Both the position numbers and the translations under genes were made by a program. This document shows, piece after piece, positions 19,586 to 32,619 of a DNA stretch of 64,000 nucleotides. Below the pieces are notes generated by a model. That model searched no databases, had not been told where the DNA came from, and was given only the letters and a program-made list of their open reading frames with translations. Location of the stretch: positions 992,001 through 1,056,000 of the forward strand of contig JAUFSD010000018.1 in the NCBI GenBank assembly GCA_033030425.1, read 5' to 3'. The stretch's first letter is position 1. Each line of letters begins with the position of its first letter. Source of the DNA: Verpa conica. Lineage: Eukaryota; Ascomycota; Pezizomycetes; Pezizales; Morchellaceae.

Positions 19586-22500
19586 CGACCGCTTTTATAA
19601 ATAAATAGAGCAAAACGTAGAGCAATTATTCCCCAATAGCTCCTTGCCTGCCAAATAAAATAACTAGCGTAGGTAGACTTAAATGATAATTTATAACTGA
19701 ATTCTAAACACTAATCCTAGAAAACAATAAACTCAGCAAATTAAAAAAGTTCCCTCTTACCGAGTGACACTCAGTGAAGCCAAAAAACTAAGCTAGAATT
19801 AGGAAGTAGATCTACCTAGAGATAGAATCCAAGGAATGTGTATCCTGATATCCTTCTTTTCAACTTACGGGACATGGTTCTACCCCGTTTGTTTAATCAC
19901 CAGTTCACCTAAATCTAGGCATTAGCTAGGGACAGGACTCCAAGCACACTGTAGCGCAGGGAAATGTCGAGTCTTTAATTGTCTCACCAAGTAGTGACAT
20001 CATTACAACCCCCTGGCCTCCGCATCATGCATAATACAACTTAAGGGCCTCGGAGCAGATTATACCGGTACCAATCGAACCAGGACGACATTCAAGTGCA
20101 TAAGGGCACCTACTGATCCGTACTTCTTATCTCCCCTAGCTAGTTACGTACGGGCCCCGCTACTAACGCTGAGCGTCTCGTGATTCTGCGCCTGCCTAAT
20201 GTCGAGACAGCTACCTTACTGAGACATAACCCTGAAGCGCCGGCTAGCTTAGGATATGTGCGCTCCAAAAAGGCGTTATATATACATAGAATGAAAAATG
20301 GGCATTGTCCACTGCTACGAAGTATCGTGTCCTTTGATGTCGACGGCATACTCTCGCCAAGATTTCCCTAATATAGGTCTAGTCTCGTATCGTGTCTGCA
20401 ACTTCTGAAACATGTTAGCATCCTTGACGCTGTTACTGAAAGGGAAAGAAAAGGAAAGAAAAGGGAAAGAAAGAAAGAAAGAAAAGACACTAGCTTTGAT
20501 ATTTGTGCGGCAAAAGCTATGTGCGCCTAAGTAACATCTTTAACAGGTGAGCCGTAGTAAAGTAATTCCGTATCGGCTATAACCAACCCTAGTCCAGAAT
20601 GCTTGGTACCGACGATCATTGTTTGAAACACACTAGTGTACATACTAACGGCCGGACCACTCGGGGAAATTATTGATAGAAGGAGAGTAGTCTAGCGGCT
20701 GCGGTAGAACTACTTTTTTTTTTTTAATTGTAAATTAGAGTATGGATTAAAAGGATTTTAAAAAGGACTTACGATAAACGAGGTATATTTTTTTTGATAT
20801 ATAGCTTTCCCGGGACCGGGGGGGATATATCACCAAGAATATTATCTGCAATTTAAATTTCGATCGAAAAGTAAAAATAAATAATAATAACAGTAATAAT
20901 AATAATAATAATCCTCAGCCGAGACGCTGGCTGCGGCCCGTGTTATGTACGCAGCTTCGATTTCAGATAGTGATTTTCATGGTGTACGCCGGGTTAGGCC
21001 ATGAGGCGGGCGGTTGAATCTTCCCCCCCCCTCCCATGTTGTCGTACCCGTATGTACATATATGTACTCTATGTACGTACCTTGTATCACTGAAATTACT
21101 AGCTAGGTCCGCGGTAAAACCTGTTCAAAACCAGACCCAGAAACGGGAGAACAAGTAGGGTACTTCAGAATCGAAGAATCGGCCCAGGGGGGGAGTAGAT
21201 CTATCTCACAAGAAGACCTGGTATAGCTTTGGAAACCCTATGTATCGATGTCGATATCGGGATATATTAGGGGGGGTGGGGGAGAGAAGGGGAGGGGTGA
21301 GCCTCGGAACAGGTATTTAGTGCCGGGAACGGCTATAGTGCACCTCTTTCGGCTCGTATAGGCGACCGGGCCTTGACTCCTTCTTTGTCTCGAGTCCAAC
21401 AGGTTCCGACAATATGACAGAAGCCCTTGCCGCCCGTTGGTACTGTACCCGGAACTCTGGATCAGGGTTGACTGTCAACTACCGCTTTTGTAACTAAGCA
21501 AAGACACGGACCACATGGAAACGTTTATTGCTATATTGTGCAACGTGCTTGCCCCAGTTGAGAATTCTAACAATGTTATAGCTTAGCTGGGATATGCCTC
21601 GTGATATTTATCGGGAATTCTAGGTTAATATAGCTGGAACAGCTCAGGGTACACTAGGAAATAAACCCAGGTCAGTTGGAGGTAAGACTTGCTCTGTAAA
21701 GTTGAGGTAAGTCGACCCTTGAAGCGGTCGTTAAAGATTGTTTCGGTGGATTGCCAAGAGTTTTCGCATAGCCAACAAGTGCTCACACCCTATTGATATC
21801 TCGGTAAAGTACCAAGAACTTTCATACTCTGATCTTACTTTTTGTTTACTGTGTTTGTGATACTAGAAGGCTATTGGACCATTGTCAGCCCAAATATTAT
21901 CTTGAGATCATTTGACCACATACTAACCCTGAGTTAAGAGAGAGAATGATATTATTGGTCCTCCCCAATACCCTTCCTACTCTTACTCCTGTGCTGTAAC
22001 AAATCTAACCACTGTACTAAGCTTGTAACATTTCCTGTAAAGGGAAAGATATGATTTCGTACTACTATTCGATCGTCAACTAAGTGCTACTCCTATAGGT
22101 GCCATAGTACCGGTATATCCTAATGTAGTAACTCGAGAATACCAAAATGGAAACCTCAGATCGAATGTTTACTGATGGTTACACCTTTACGCGTAAACAT
22201 CAAGTTAATCGTCATCGTATCCATCACCTATAACTTCAAAAATCTCTACTACACAAAGCTAGCAGAAGCGAGAACACTGACCTTGTAGCTCTCCTATGCT
22301 CTCGCGCAAAGTTTTATTTCCAAAGAAAGATACAATTCTAGTAGGTGCAGTGGTTACGATAAGGTTTGTACGTGCTTAGGTCGCGGTGAGTCGCTTGCAG
22401 GACACATGAAGTTCCACAGCCCCGTTGCTACAAGATAAAGTGGTCCTAGATACAGAACCGCAAAAAAAATAAAAAAGAGTACTCCAGCTGATGTTATTGG

Positions 22501-25500
22501 GCGCCTCTATTCGGCACTGTGCAGGTAGATGTATTGTGATTGTGTATAATCAAGGATAGCACCGAAATCAATGAGTGATTTCTCTTCCAATGAAGGCATC
22601 CATTCTGTTGTCTTCAGCTCCATCGAGTCAATCGACAAATCCAACAGAGGCCGATCTTAAAGCCTGAGAAAGGGAAGTTTTAGCGTTTCTCATAAAATAC
22701 GTATCCTATTAAGCAGTATCAGAGAGGTAGCTCGAAGACTCTTACGTATAAAAACGTGTAGCGGTTTGTAATCTGTGTCATACAAGATATATAAACTCAG
22801 TGACGTGCAGTAATAGCTTTCATTACCTAGCTGGTCGTTGCCAAGGACATCTCTCAGCCTGTGACTGATACACAATCTCATATGCGCTGTCTACATTGGT
22901 AATAGTAATGGTGAGATTTGAGGCGATGGGTATATTTTAGAGTACTAGCGATATAATGGAATCTCCACTACAGAAAATCTCTAACTTGAAGTCCTTCCAA
23001 ACCCACTGCTGTTCCACGGAATGCGGGGCTTAAGGTTCATCCGATTGTTCGGAAGCAATGAAATGGGCACGTGAGGCACTAAACCTTGATGGGACCGGGG
23101 ATGTGTCAGATATCTCAAAAAAGGCAAAGATTTTGTATACGAAAGATCTCTTTTTGTGAAACTCGGGTCTCGGGTTTCCCGAGAAGAGAAAGCAAATATG
23201 AGGAGCTAATTGATGGTGGTGCAGCAGGAATTTTAGTAAATAACGTTAGTCCGATAAGCTGACGACGGCAGTTTTTTCAAAGCAAAAACTTCAAGCGAAA
23301 AATGACACCTTATCTATGCCTGAGGAGTAGGATTCATTATACGAAGTGCGCAAAAAATTGACTTATGAAATATCAAGAAATAAAGTATTCCGTGCGGCAC
23401 AGAAGTCTTCAAGGATTCAGGTGGTAGATGCGTGGTAGAGTAGGTAATCAGACATACCCGTGTAACGCATGTACGTGACGTGACAGCAGCACGTTTCTCG
23501 AAGAAAAAAAATAGGTATGTACAGTACCCCGCGATTGGTAGCAACGGTACCTTGGATACCGCCCACACTTCCCCTAAAAGTCATTGTAGACCCTCATCTC
23601 CGAGAAAGAAAAAAATACTCTACCTGCTTTACTCATCCCCGCAGGGTGCACAGTCGTCGGACTAGAATCCAGGATGAACATCTACGCCACAGGCGTCTAC
23701 CCAGGATTCTCTCCCCGCTATATTACCCGAGATGAGCTTTGGCCTTGATAAATAATGGCCTTCAAGCATAGGGCCATGTGATTCTTAGGGAAAAAATGCA
23801 TGGCGTCAAATGAATGTATCGACAGTGGGGAGACGCAACTGTATGTGTCTGTAGATGGGAAGATGTGAGTTCCTACCGGTACCAGTACCGGTCTTATACA
23901 GTGTTTCGTGCATGGGAATCATACTCAATGTGGAGTAAAGGTGCAGGATGCGCTATATAATTGGGAGGTCGTTGGAAGGATCTATGTAGGGAAGAGCCCT
24001 ATTCGGGACACAGCCACACTAACACGCACTACCATCGTGCACAAAACTCCGGTAGATTGAGTACCCTCGCGCCGACGCGCCAGCTGTGGGGAGAAAAGCA
24101 ATGCGGCTCCCAAAGAAATCCTGTTTATGGTTTGCTGAGCGATTATGCGATGCGCAGTCAAGGAATAGCTAATTACATGCTTGGGGTTGAATTAAGAAGA
24201 AAGGGATGATAGAAATCAATAGAATAAATATAAAGACGAAAGAAGAAGAAAGACCGGGCAACAGAGGTGAACGTGGGATCGAACAAGGAAACTGAGATAT
24301 GAGTAGAAACGGCCGATCAACCGAAAGCACAGTACGGTACTCACAAACTTTTTTAGGCAGATATCTGCAAGGAAAAAACACCGGCCTCGGAGGACCTCCT
24401 CGATGACCCCGTCATGATGTGCAAACGGCACTTATTCCGGAGGGGGGCGTCACGTAGAGGTGAAGGCGAAAAAATTAGCACCTTAAAGGCTTCCAATTCG
24501 ATGCTCAGTTGCGAGGCGTCGAATTAGAAAAGAGGAACAGACTCGTTGGATATGGTGATCTTTCTTTCACAACTGCTTCTCTACCTCTTGCTTTCTTAAC
24601 TGCTCTGTTTGTCAAGGAATGCAGGCCTCTACGCATTCGTGGTCTCCGATGCGAAGTCCCTAGTGATTTGACCATCTGGTGGTTTCCACCCTTCACTTCA
24701 GCTCCAGCCCTGTACCCGACAAACAATTCCAAAAAAGTAGCAAAATCCCCCATCCCCTACTATGGCCATGTATAAGGCGGACTCATAATATCGGTTATCC
24801 AACCTCTTCACTGCGCTTACATGCAGGGAGAACCCTTTGGTCCAGATTCTAAACACTTGTGCTTGATCATGGAAGGGCTACAAGATCGAGGGTTCAAGGA
24901 TAACGTGAATATGTATGGCCATGGGTGTAAGAAGCCTCTGTAACGGACAGAAATGGAAGGGGAAAGGGAACATCGGAAAAAGGCCAGGAAATAGCTAAGA
25001 AAAAATAAAAAATAAAACCCCGCAGAGCTGTGAATTTGCGCGCATAGACGGAAAAGCCCAAGACAAGAGTGGCTAGGCCAGGAACTGGGACTGCTGCACA
25101 CACCTGCTTCCACGACAGTACCCGCCCAGGCCACGGAGGCACCCAGGATTCAACAGCCTTCCCTAGGCGAGTAGCAGCAACCAAGCAGACAGTCAACCAG
25201 TATGTAGAGCTTGTCCATAGGGAAAGGGGCGTATATTATGTATCCATCTACAGGACGAAAGGAGAAGCGCTGCGGCTATTGTTGTTGTTTTTTCTAAATA
25301 GCAACCCTACGCGTGGCGCAAACCGCGATGGTTGGACGAATTTGGGTGTGGGTTTCTCTCTCTATTTTGATAACGGTTTTTACCTTGGGTGGTAAAGTTT
25401 TTTTTCATGCTCTGGTGTCGTTCGTGTGGTAGTGACTTTGCTTTTTTAACCACCCCCCCCTTCTCCCTCCCCCATCCCCTCCCCCTCCAAAGAAAAAACC

Positions 25501-26049
25501 TGTCGTAAGCCCCACTTCTCCGGTAAGATTCAAAAGACCGGACTTCCTCCTCTCCTCCAATTCCTCATCCTGCTGCAATACCTCCATCATCTACTCAGCA
25601 CATCTACTCGGCTGATCGCCCATAGCACCCCAATACTTGAAAAACTTCAACAGAAATCCCGTTGTATTGAGAGTGCAAGACAAGATACAATTCCTCTGCA
25701 TCAAGAGAACAAATAAACAAAACGAGCCGCAAAGCTGTCTCACAACGACAACCTCAACGTTCTCCCCCACCCCAAACCGGCAGTCACGTCTGTTCGTCGA
25801 TAATTCTGGCGAGCACACTGGGCTCCGTTTCTAGGCTGCACATAGCCAAAAACTAAAATTACCGAGCAAGATCTTTTCATTCTTATGAGCCGAAAGGACC
25901 TGCTCCGTTTCTTGTCTCTACGAAAGAAGTAGGTTTACTATACCAATTCCATCCCACTTGACCTCCGGCATCGTATCAAATAGATCTATCCCATCAACCA
26001 GCAGTATCATCTGATTCAAATAAACCTCTCTCCCCATTGCCAACTCTCA
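19586..26049. other. Gene-poor region of about 6.4 kb
   Basis: I find no conserved gene. Simple repeats include a purine-rich GAAAG run at about 20439-20486 and an AAT-type microsatellite at 20881-20912. Open frames of 60-108 codons at 22.7, 23.3-23.7, 24.0, 24.2-24.8 and 24.8-25.4 kb are on both strands, overlap each other and show no known motif. Homopolymer runs and near-random codon use suggest non-coding or degenerate DNA. Confidence 0.5.
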
Positions 26050-26162
26050 ATGGAGGGCTTGTAAAAACCTACACCTTCATGCCAGATATACCCTTTGAAT
26101 CATACCTACTTGGTCTATAGCCAGGAATGACATTGCTAACGGTAGTATTATCGATCGCATAG
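26050..26162 (+). promoter_or_regulatory. Cluster of three short upstream ORFs before SPE2
   Basis: Three ATG-initiated mini-ORFs lie 330-445 bp upstream of the S-adenosylmethionine decarboxylase start: 26050 (4 codons plus stop), 26079-26120 (MPDIPFESYLLGL) and 26127-26162 (MTLLTVVLSIA). Between 26162 and the main ATG I see no further ATG close to the start. uORFs in S-adenosylmethionine decarboxylase leaders mediate polyamine repression in mammals and plants. Whether these are in the mRNA is unknown. Confidence 0.35.
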
Positions 26163-26493
26163 GCCCAGATAACACGACCTACGCAAACCTAGAATCTTAC
26201 TCGCATCATTAGCACTGAACTACCCCAACAAACCCCCTTAAACCGTTACTTTAACCCCTCGTCTGCTCGACCGGTATCTTGAAAAAGTATCGGCATCTTG
26301 ACGGCGGGGCGGAAGTAGCTCATAAATCCCATCTGGTTCAAAAGAAAGACTAAAAACAAACCCTCCAACACTCCCTCCTTCACAATCCCCTCCGATCTTC
26401 ACCGAAAACAAAAATAAAAATTTTCAATCAGGTTGAATATAGAGGATTATCGTAAACACCTTTCTGAACCAATAATCTCATCAATCATTCACA

Positions 26494-28019
26494 ATGGTCG
26501 GTCTTGATTTCGCGATGCCATTGAGTGCACCCTCCACTTCCAAGGCAACTACTTTGTCAATCAATCACGAAGCAACTGCAGATCTTGATTCTACCAACGC
26601 CTTCGAAGGTAATAACTCAGTCTTTCAATGGTAGAAATTCTGTAAATTAATCAGTGGATTTTTATAGGTCCTGAAAAGCTCCTCGAAGTCTGGTTCACGC
26701 CTTCTCCAGAGTTGCTACCGCCGACAACCCACCAAAGTGGCCTCAAGTGCATTCCCAAAGAGAGATGGGAGCAGATGCTAGACATTGTCAAATGCAAGGT
26801 CCTCTCCGTTGTTAAGAACGAGAATGTCGATGCGTATCTCTTGAGTGAGAGTAGCATGTTCGTATTCCCACACAAGGTCATTCTTAAGACATGTGGGACG
26901 ACAACCCTTCTCAATGGCCTTCCCGAAATGCTTCGCATTGCCGTCGAAGCCGGGTTCAATACGGACGGGACTAGTGTTGCCACCCCATACCGAGTGTTCT
27001 ACTCTAGGAAATCGTTTATGTTTCCTGATAAACAGATGCATCCTCATAAGACCTGGAGGGATGAGGTTGGATATCTTGATGAATGGTTTCTCAACGGGAG
27101 TGCCTACATGGTTGGTAAGATGAATGGCTCGCACTGGTATCTTTACTTGACCAACCCGGGGACAATGCTTTCCCCACCTCTCACTCCCACCAATGAGTTT
27201 GCCGAGCCATTCGACCTCCCTACGGAGACCAAAATCCTCAATCTTCCGGAGGCCAATGAGCTTATCTACAAGAACATCGGCGGTGGGCGAGATGGAGGAA
27301 GTGGAAACGGAATCTTTGATGAGACCCTAGAGGTACTAATGACCGACTTGGATGAGGTCAAGGCGAAGCAATTTTACCTTGCCAATGCAGGTGCAGAAGC
27401 AGCAAGCCAATTCAGACGTCAACACCATGAAGATTCTGGTGATGTCTCATCTGACGAAGAGGAGGAAGTCCCGGAAGAACTTACAAGCGAGGGTCACGCA
27501 CTTGGGTCTATCGTCTCTGAAGCTTGTGGGCTCAATGATGTGTATCCGCGCTCTAAGTACCCTGATGCCCGCGTCGATTCTTATATCTTCAGCCCCTGTG
27601 GTTTCTCGGCCAACGCGGTTATTCCATCACCAGATCCAAATGTTCCTACTACCCACTACTTCACCGTGCATGTCACCCCGGAACCTCACTGCTCTTACGC
27701 ATCATTCGAGACCAATGTACCAGGCCGTCAGTCTGGTCGTGAGACTGCAGAAATCTTGGAACAAGTCGTTGGAATCTTCCGGCCAGGGAGGTTCTCGGTC
27801 ACTTTATTTGAAGCCCAGCCGAACACCTTGGAGCGTGCCCAGGGAGGAGGTATTTATGACACTACTGCGGCAAAGAGGAACGCGAGGATGGACGCTATCA
27901 AGGGGTATAGGCGTATTGATAAGATTCGCCACGACCTTGATGGTTATGACCTAGTCTTCCGCTACTACGAGCGCGATGACTGGAAGGGAGGTCTTAAGCC
28001 TGCTCTACGAGACTTTTAA
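26494..28019 (+). CDS. SPE2: S-adenosylmethionine decarboxylase proenzyme
   Basis: Exons 26494-26608 and 26668-28019 give 488 residues. The enzyme decarboxylates S-adenosylmethionine, supplying the aminopropyl donor for spermidine and spermine. The self-processing site is clear: LLSESSMFVFPHK, with predicted cleavage between Glu99 and Ser100 and conversion of the Ser to the pyruvoyl cofactor. The conserved LKTCGTTTLL follows (catalytic Cys at about 113). Farther on are YIFSPCGFSANAV and HVTPEPHCSYASFE, which carry the Ser/His residues used in processing and catalysis. An acidic insert (SSDEEEEVPEEL, at about residues 240-260) lies between the conserved blocks, as in other fungal forms. The start was chosen as the first ATG that splices in frame across a 59-bp intron. 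It stands alone between gene-poor flanks. Confidence 0.95.
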
Positions 28020-31000
28020 GCCTGAGGCATGGATTGAAGCATTATTTTTTCCTATATCTTGGGGGTTCTTCGTTTGGTTTATTTCTTTAGTCCACGATTG
28101 TTTTTACAGGAATTTTAGGGAATAGGGTCAGCAGGTTCTGGAAATTAGCTTGGATGGGATATTTTTTTAAAAATTCAGAATGCTTTTTACACTAAATAAC
28201 TACTATTTCGTGCCAAATATTCTATTTCTTATACTTTGTTTCTTTTGTCTTACTGTGGCCATGCCTACAGCCAGTTAACCGAAGTCCTTCCTTTTATCTC
28301 TTGTTTGGCAGGAACCTACAGACCTCTATATTAGAACCTAGAGTAGATAACTTCTTCCTCAAGTAACATATCCCTGAAAAATTTCAATCCGACCTAGACA
28401 CTTAATATTGCATAAATATACAGGTATATACCCTGAAGAAGTTAGGGGGAACCCCCAAAGAATCCGGAAAAAACTCGGTTGACCCAGAAACATTCGGAAA
28501 TCAACGGCCTTGCACCATATGCCTACACTCATACAGAGCTTATATAGGAAGATATTTATGAGGCGACGGCCAAATATACATGTACTTAGTTATTAATTGG
28601 TGAGAACAGCACCTCTATCCTTACGCTTACCCAAGCGATTCTCGCTTCAACAATGATCCGAGGATGACCCAGTAGATAAAGTACCTGATAGTACAGTATG
28701 CGCTTGTGCTGCATGTAGGACATCGAAAGTCCTTTTTTGTACTCTATCTGCTGCCGCCCTTAATTTTCTTATTTGTGGGTCTTTTTTTCCCCAAAAAAGC
28801 AGTCCCTAGTCATGATTACAATTTTTAACCCGTGGCGCGCGTTGCAGCGAATGAGTTGAAGTTGAGATAAGCGAGGGATGACGTTTTTTTTTCCCCCTTC
28901 TTACTTGTGGGTGGGTGCGTGGGGGAATGTGGGGCCCTGGATTTCATTCCGGGCTAGAGGGGTGTGGAGGTGAGAGTGACGGAATTTCGGTACTTTGGTC
29001 CTTTTTGATCGAGGGGAGAGGGATCCTCGGAGGGCCGAGGTATTCACTATTCCGGTTTTTTATGGGGGGAGGGGGGTGGGGGAACTTTGGTGTTGTGGGT
29101 GTGTTCTTGAGAGAGAAGGAATATATTAATTTAAAATATGTGCTATTGGTGATAAGTACCACTCGCATCGCGATCGTGGGGCTCATCGTGGAGTCGGAGC
29201 CGGGAGTGATAGATTGATGGGAGGTTTTTTTATTTATTTTTATTTTTAAATTTTAATTGGGGTCATCGGTCATCACTCGTTTCACTTCAACCATGGTAAT
29301 CATAATGTGACATGATAACTCTGGGGGAATTTGATGGTGGGGTGTATATATCTATAATAGAGCTGAGTAAATTAATAAAAATAAGTGCACGTGTGGTATA
29401 GGGGGAGGGGGGGTGGGTGGGTGGGTGGGAATTAATTTCTTTTTTGGACAGGATCGAAATATAATGCGGCTGGAATCTTAAATGGAATTGAATTATTTGG
29501 TACCGTTGCGGGGTTTTTTCTTCTTTTCTTTCTTTCCTTTTCTTCTTCTTCTTCTTCTTCTCCCCCCCTCCCCCCCTTTAATTCTAGAGATGGAAGACGG
29601 ATGATCCAGGCGGACCAAACAGACGCCGAGGCCTGGCGAACCATCATCACGTGCGATTTGGAGAACGCAGGAAAGTGATGAGGTTTAAATTACTACCTTG
29701 TATTACCTACTTCAAAAAAAACAAAAACATGATTTAGCCATGAAATGCCATGCCACACAAGGCGTCAAGAGAATGAAAGAAAGAAAGGAAAAAAAATCGA
29801 TTCATTACTTACACTTAGGATGTGTAATTTGTTGTAATAATTTGAAACCTAGTTTAGTCACGTATCGCAATATAATTGGGTGTGAATTAGACTGTGCTTC
29901 GGAATCTGAAATCACGGTCGGATATGATTATATAAATTTCGATCCTAGATTAGGAAACATTTTTACGGAGGGTACTCTGTATATTATCTAAGCACACCCT
30001 CTTGCTGACTGTGTCAAGATACTGATGGATTTGGGAGGTACATATCGGGGAATTTGTTAGTATAAGTGCACTATCTTATGTCAGGCTGGAAGTAGTTATA
30101 GTGAGAGTAGCACTAGGTTACGCGGCCCGAGTTCTCCTGACACTGACTTGGATGAACAGAGTTCTGCGTAAAGGTTTATGTAGGTGCATCTACTATTGCC
30201 ATGATAGTACTGTAATTAGTAGATACTGGTAGGGATAAAAGGTGACTTCTAAGTCTAGCGGTATATTAATACAATATTAACACTCCCTAGTAATGAAATA
30301 TAAGAATACATAGAGCCTTTCAAAACTCAAGGTGATTATAGTAGACCTAGACCTTCGTACTACCGTTATATACCACTGGAAACAGCAACCTTACTCTAAA
30401 TTACGTATACATCCTAATAATGATGGCACTATTTCGGCGAATACCTTTCTAACACATCCACAACTGCATGCCAAAGCCTTACTGGTGATTCTCTATCATT
30501 CCAGTACCGCTAGTGATAGCCTAGAACTAATACCAAACGTTACTTTATTCATAGCAAGCCTACGATATTAAAATAATTGTGAATAAGCAAAACATGACAA
30601 AAACCCCAACCCCCCACCCCACGCGCACGGATGTCTTATCGCAGAACCCCTAGAGGAAGATGAGCCTCTATTAAAGAACAATTATGACTTATGAGGTATG
30701 CTGATAAACTCGCTTTGTTAAAGCCTCGCCTAGGGTATGAAAGGTGCGGCGAGAATCAGGAGCTTGGCAAGGAGTTATCGGCGTGATATTCACAAGAGAC
30801 TTCAATATATGTATTCTTTTAGAGAATATCTACACTTAGTATCTACTATAGGTACTACATGTAGCCCGTTCTTTAAGCCAGGTATTTCGAAGAATGTGAA
30901 GTGTTTATTGGGCTATACCGTCCTATATGTGTAAATACAACCCATTCCAAGTCCTAAATACACAGAAACCCCTCTTCTGGAAGTAAAATGATCCTGTATT

Positions 31001-32436
31001 GATTACCGAACCGACAACACTCTGTTAATTCCCAATGTAATGGCTTTTTATGATATTCTAGGAACCATGTCTACTTACGAGTCACCTAACCCTACCATGA
31101 GCCTTCATGCAGTTTCGATCATTACCAGTACGTACTTTGTAAGCCCTACTCAGCACCCAACTAGCCATAACCTAGACTAACAAGCTCGACCGAGTGGGAT
31201 CATAAAACCACAAGATTAACATCATGATTATGTATTGACCCATGCCTTGAACCTAAGCTACATTAAATGGTTTGATGCTCTTACCAGAGCATGTATCATT
31301 CAAGTTTTTTTATTTACAGATTACTAATCCAGCCGCTGTGTAACTACTAATTGCACTTTTTTTTATATGGTTCTCCATCATCACTGGTACCACTCCATGA
31401 CACCTACTAGGATTCCATGCATTACAGAAATCCCTCATCATCAGGTCATAAAGTCTCGGTTCTCTCTCTCTCTCATATGAGAGTCATTAGATTAGTGACA
31501 TGACCACCCGGGTTAAGTTTCTAGAAATGCACTGTAGTGCAGATAGTCACCCCCTCTACATAGTTTTGAATATTAAGTTACTCATCTTTTTGGGTGAACA
31601 GGGAGGATGGGGGGTTTTTAATTAATGATACGATAAATGTTGACTTGAGGCTCTAACTAGCTAGTGGCGCGCACAAGTGCAGGGACCACGGATCTTCAGA
31701 GGGTGTGGATGAACCCTGTCGCGGAGAAAACGTCAGTGTCTCACTATGCCTACTCAGGGGTATTTTTCTGGGAAAGTTGTTCCTGCAGCGGGGTTAGACT
31801 CGGGGGTCTCGGGGAGTAGGGCATGGATTAGCTAGCTATTGTTTACTAGAAGGTAATTAGAGGTATGTTGGGAATATTTTGTTTATCTTCTGGGGGAGTG
31901 TGGCGGTGAAGACTATTATTTGTAGGGCTGCTGGGTGGGCGCGCGGCTCCGACGAATGGGAGTACGAACCTCTATCTGGTGCCAGTGGCAAAGTTGCGGG
32001 TACCTAAAATTAGTTTTTGTATTGTATTGTATGTGGGCTTTTCGATGGGGCTGATATCGATAAGATGGTCATAAAGCTACATGGGTATTGGAAGGGCTGA
32101 AGATTTGAAACAAAATCTTGTGGGTTTCTTCTTGACAGGACTTCCATGTCGCCTCAGTTCATGATGTTGGGATATGCACGTGTAACCATCGAGCAGGCAG
32201 ATCCAGTGATGTCTCTCGAGTATTCCCGCTTCCATTGCGAGATCATGGACGCCAGCCAATAAGGCTGCGTCCAAACACCTCGTTAGACATGGGCCCGGGA
32301 TCAAGCTTTCCGGGGGGTGGCTCTGCCGGCTATCCGCCCTTAATATTCGCTATGTTTGAAAAAGCCTCCGCCACGGAAAAACACAAGATAAGTGAATCAA
32401 ATTAGTGCTGCGTGTTTCACTACGGGATGGGAAGAA
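28020..32436. other. Gene-poor region between SPE2 and the GH55 gene
   Basis: No complete gene is visible. The interval holds T-rich and G-rich runs and a TTC microsatellite (29541-29560). The open frame at 30332-30571 is listed separately. The 75-codon minus frame near 32.1-32.3 kb and the 97-100-codon frames near 28.9 and 29.7 kb have no recognisable features. Confidence 0.5.
30332..30571 (+). other. Protein-like open frame of unknown origin
   Basis: A 79-codon frame begins near IIVDLDLRTTVIYHWK and includes HPNNDGTISANTFLTHPQL and ALLVILYHSSTASDSLELI. The amino-acid mixture is more protein-like than neighbouring chance frames, but I recognise no domain and see no adjoining exon. It may be a fragment of a decayed gene or mobile element. 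Confidence 0.25.
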
Positions 32437-32444
32437 TATATAAG
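32437..32444 (+). promoter_or_regulatory. TATA box of the GH55 gene
   Basis: TATATAAG stands about 175 bp before the start codon. It is followed by a CT-rich leader (CTCTCTCC, repeated TTTATCTCC), the usual fungal arrangement around a transcription start. Confidence 0.5.
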
Positions 32445-32619
32445 TCTAGGATAGGTATGGGTGTTTGTTTGCCTCCCTTTACCTGTCATCCCCCGCAGCT
32501 TGGTAACTGTTCTTTACCAGTCCCTTCCTTTAGAAAGTATTTGCTTTTCTCTCTCCTTTATCTCCTTTATCTCCTTTCTTGTTTATTTCGAAAAAACTTC
32601 ATCTACCTGGATAGAAGTC

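Noticed and set aside
24505..25395. Overlapping plus- and minus-strand frames of 80-108 codons
   Set aside because: Both strands are open simultaneously, codon content is unremarkable, and no splice partner or domain was found.
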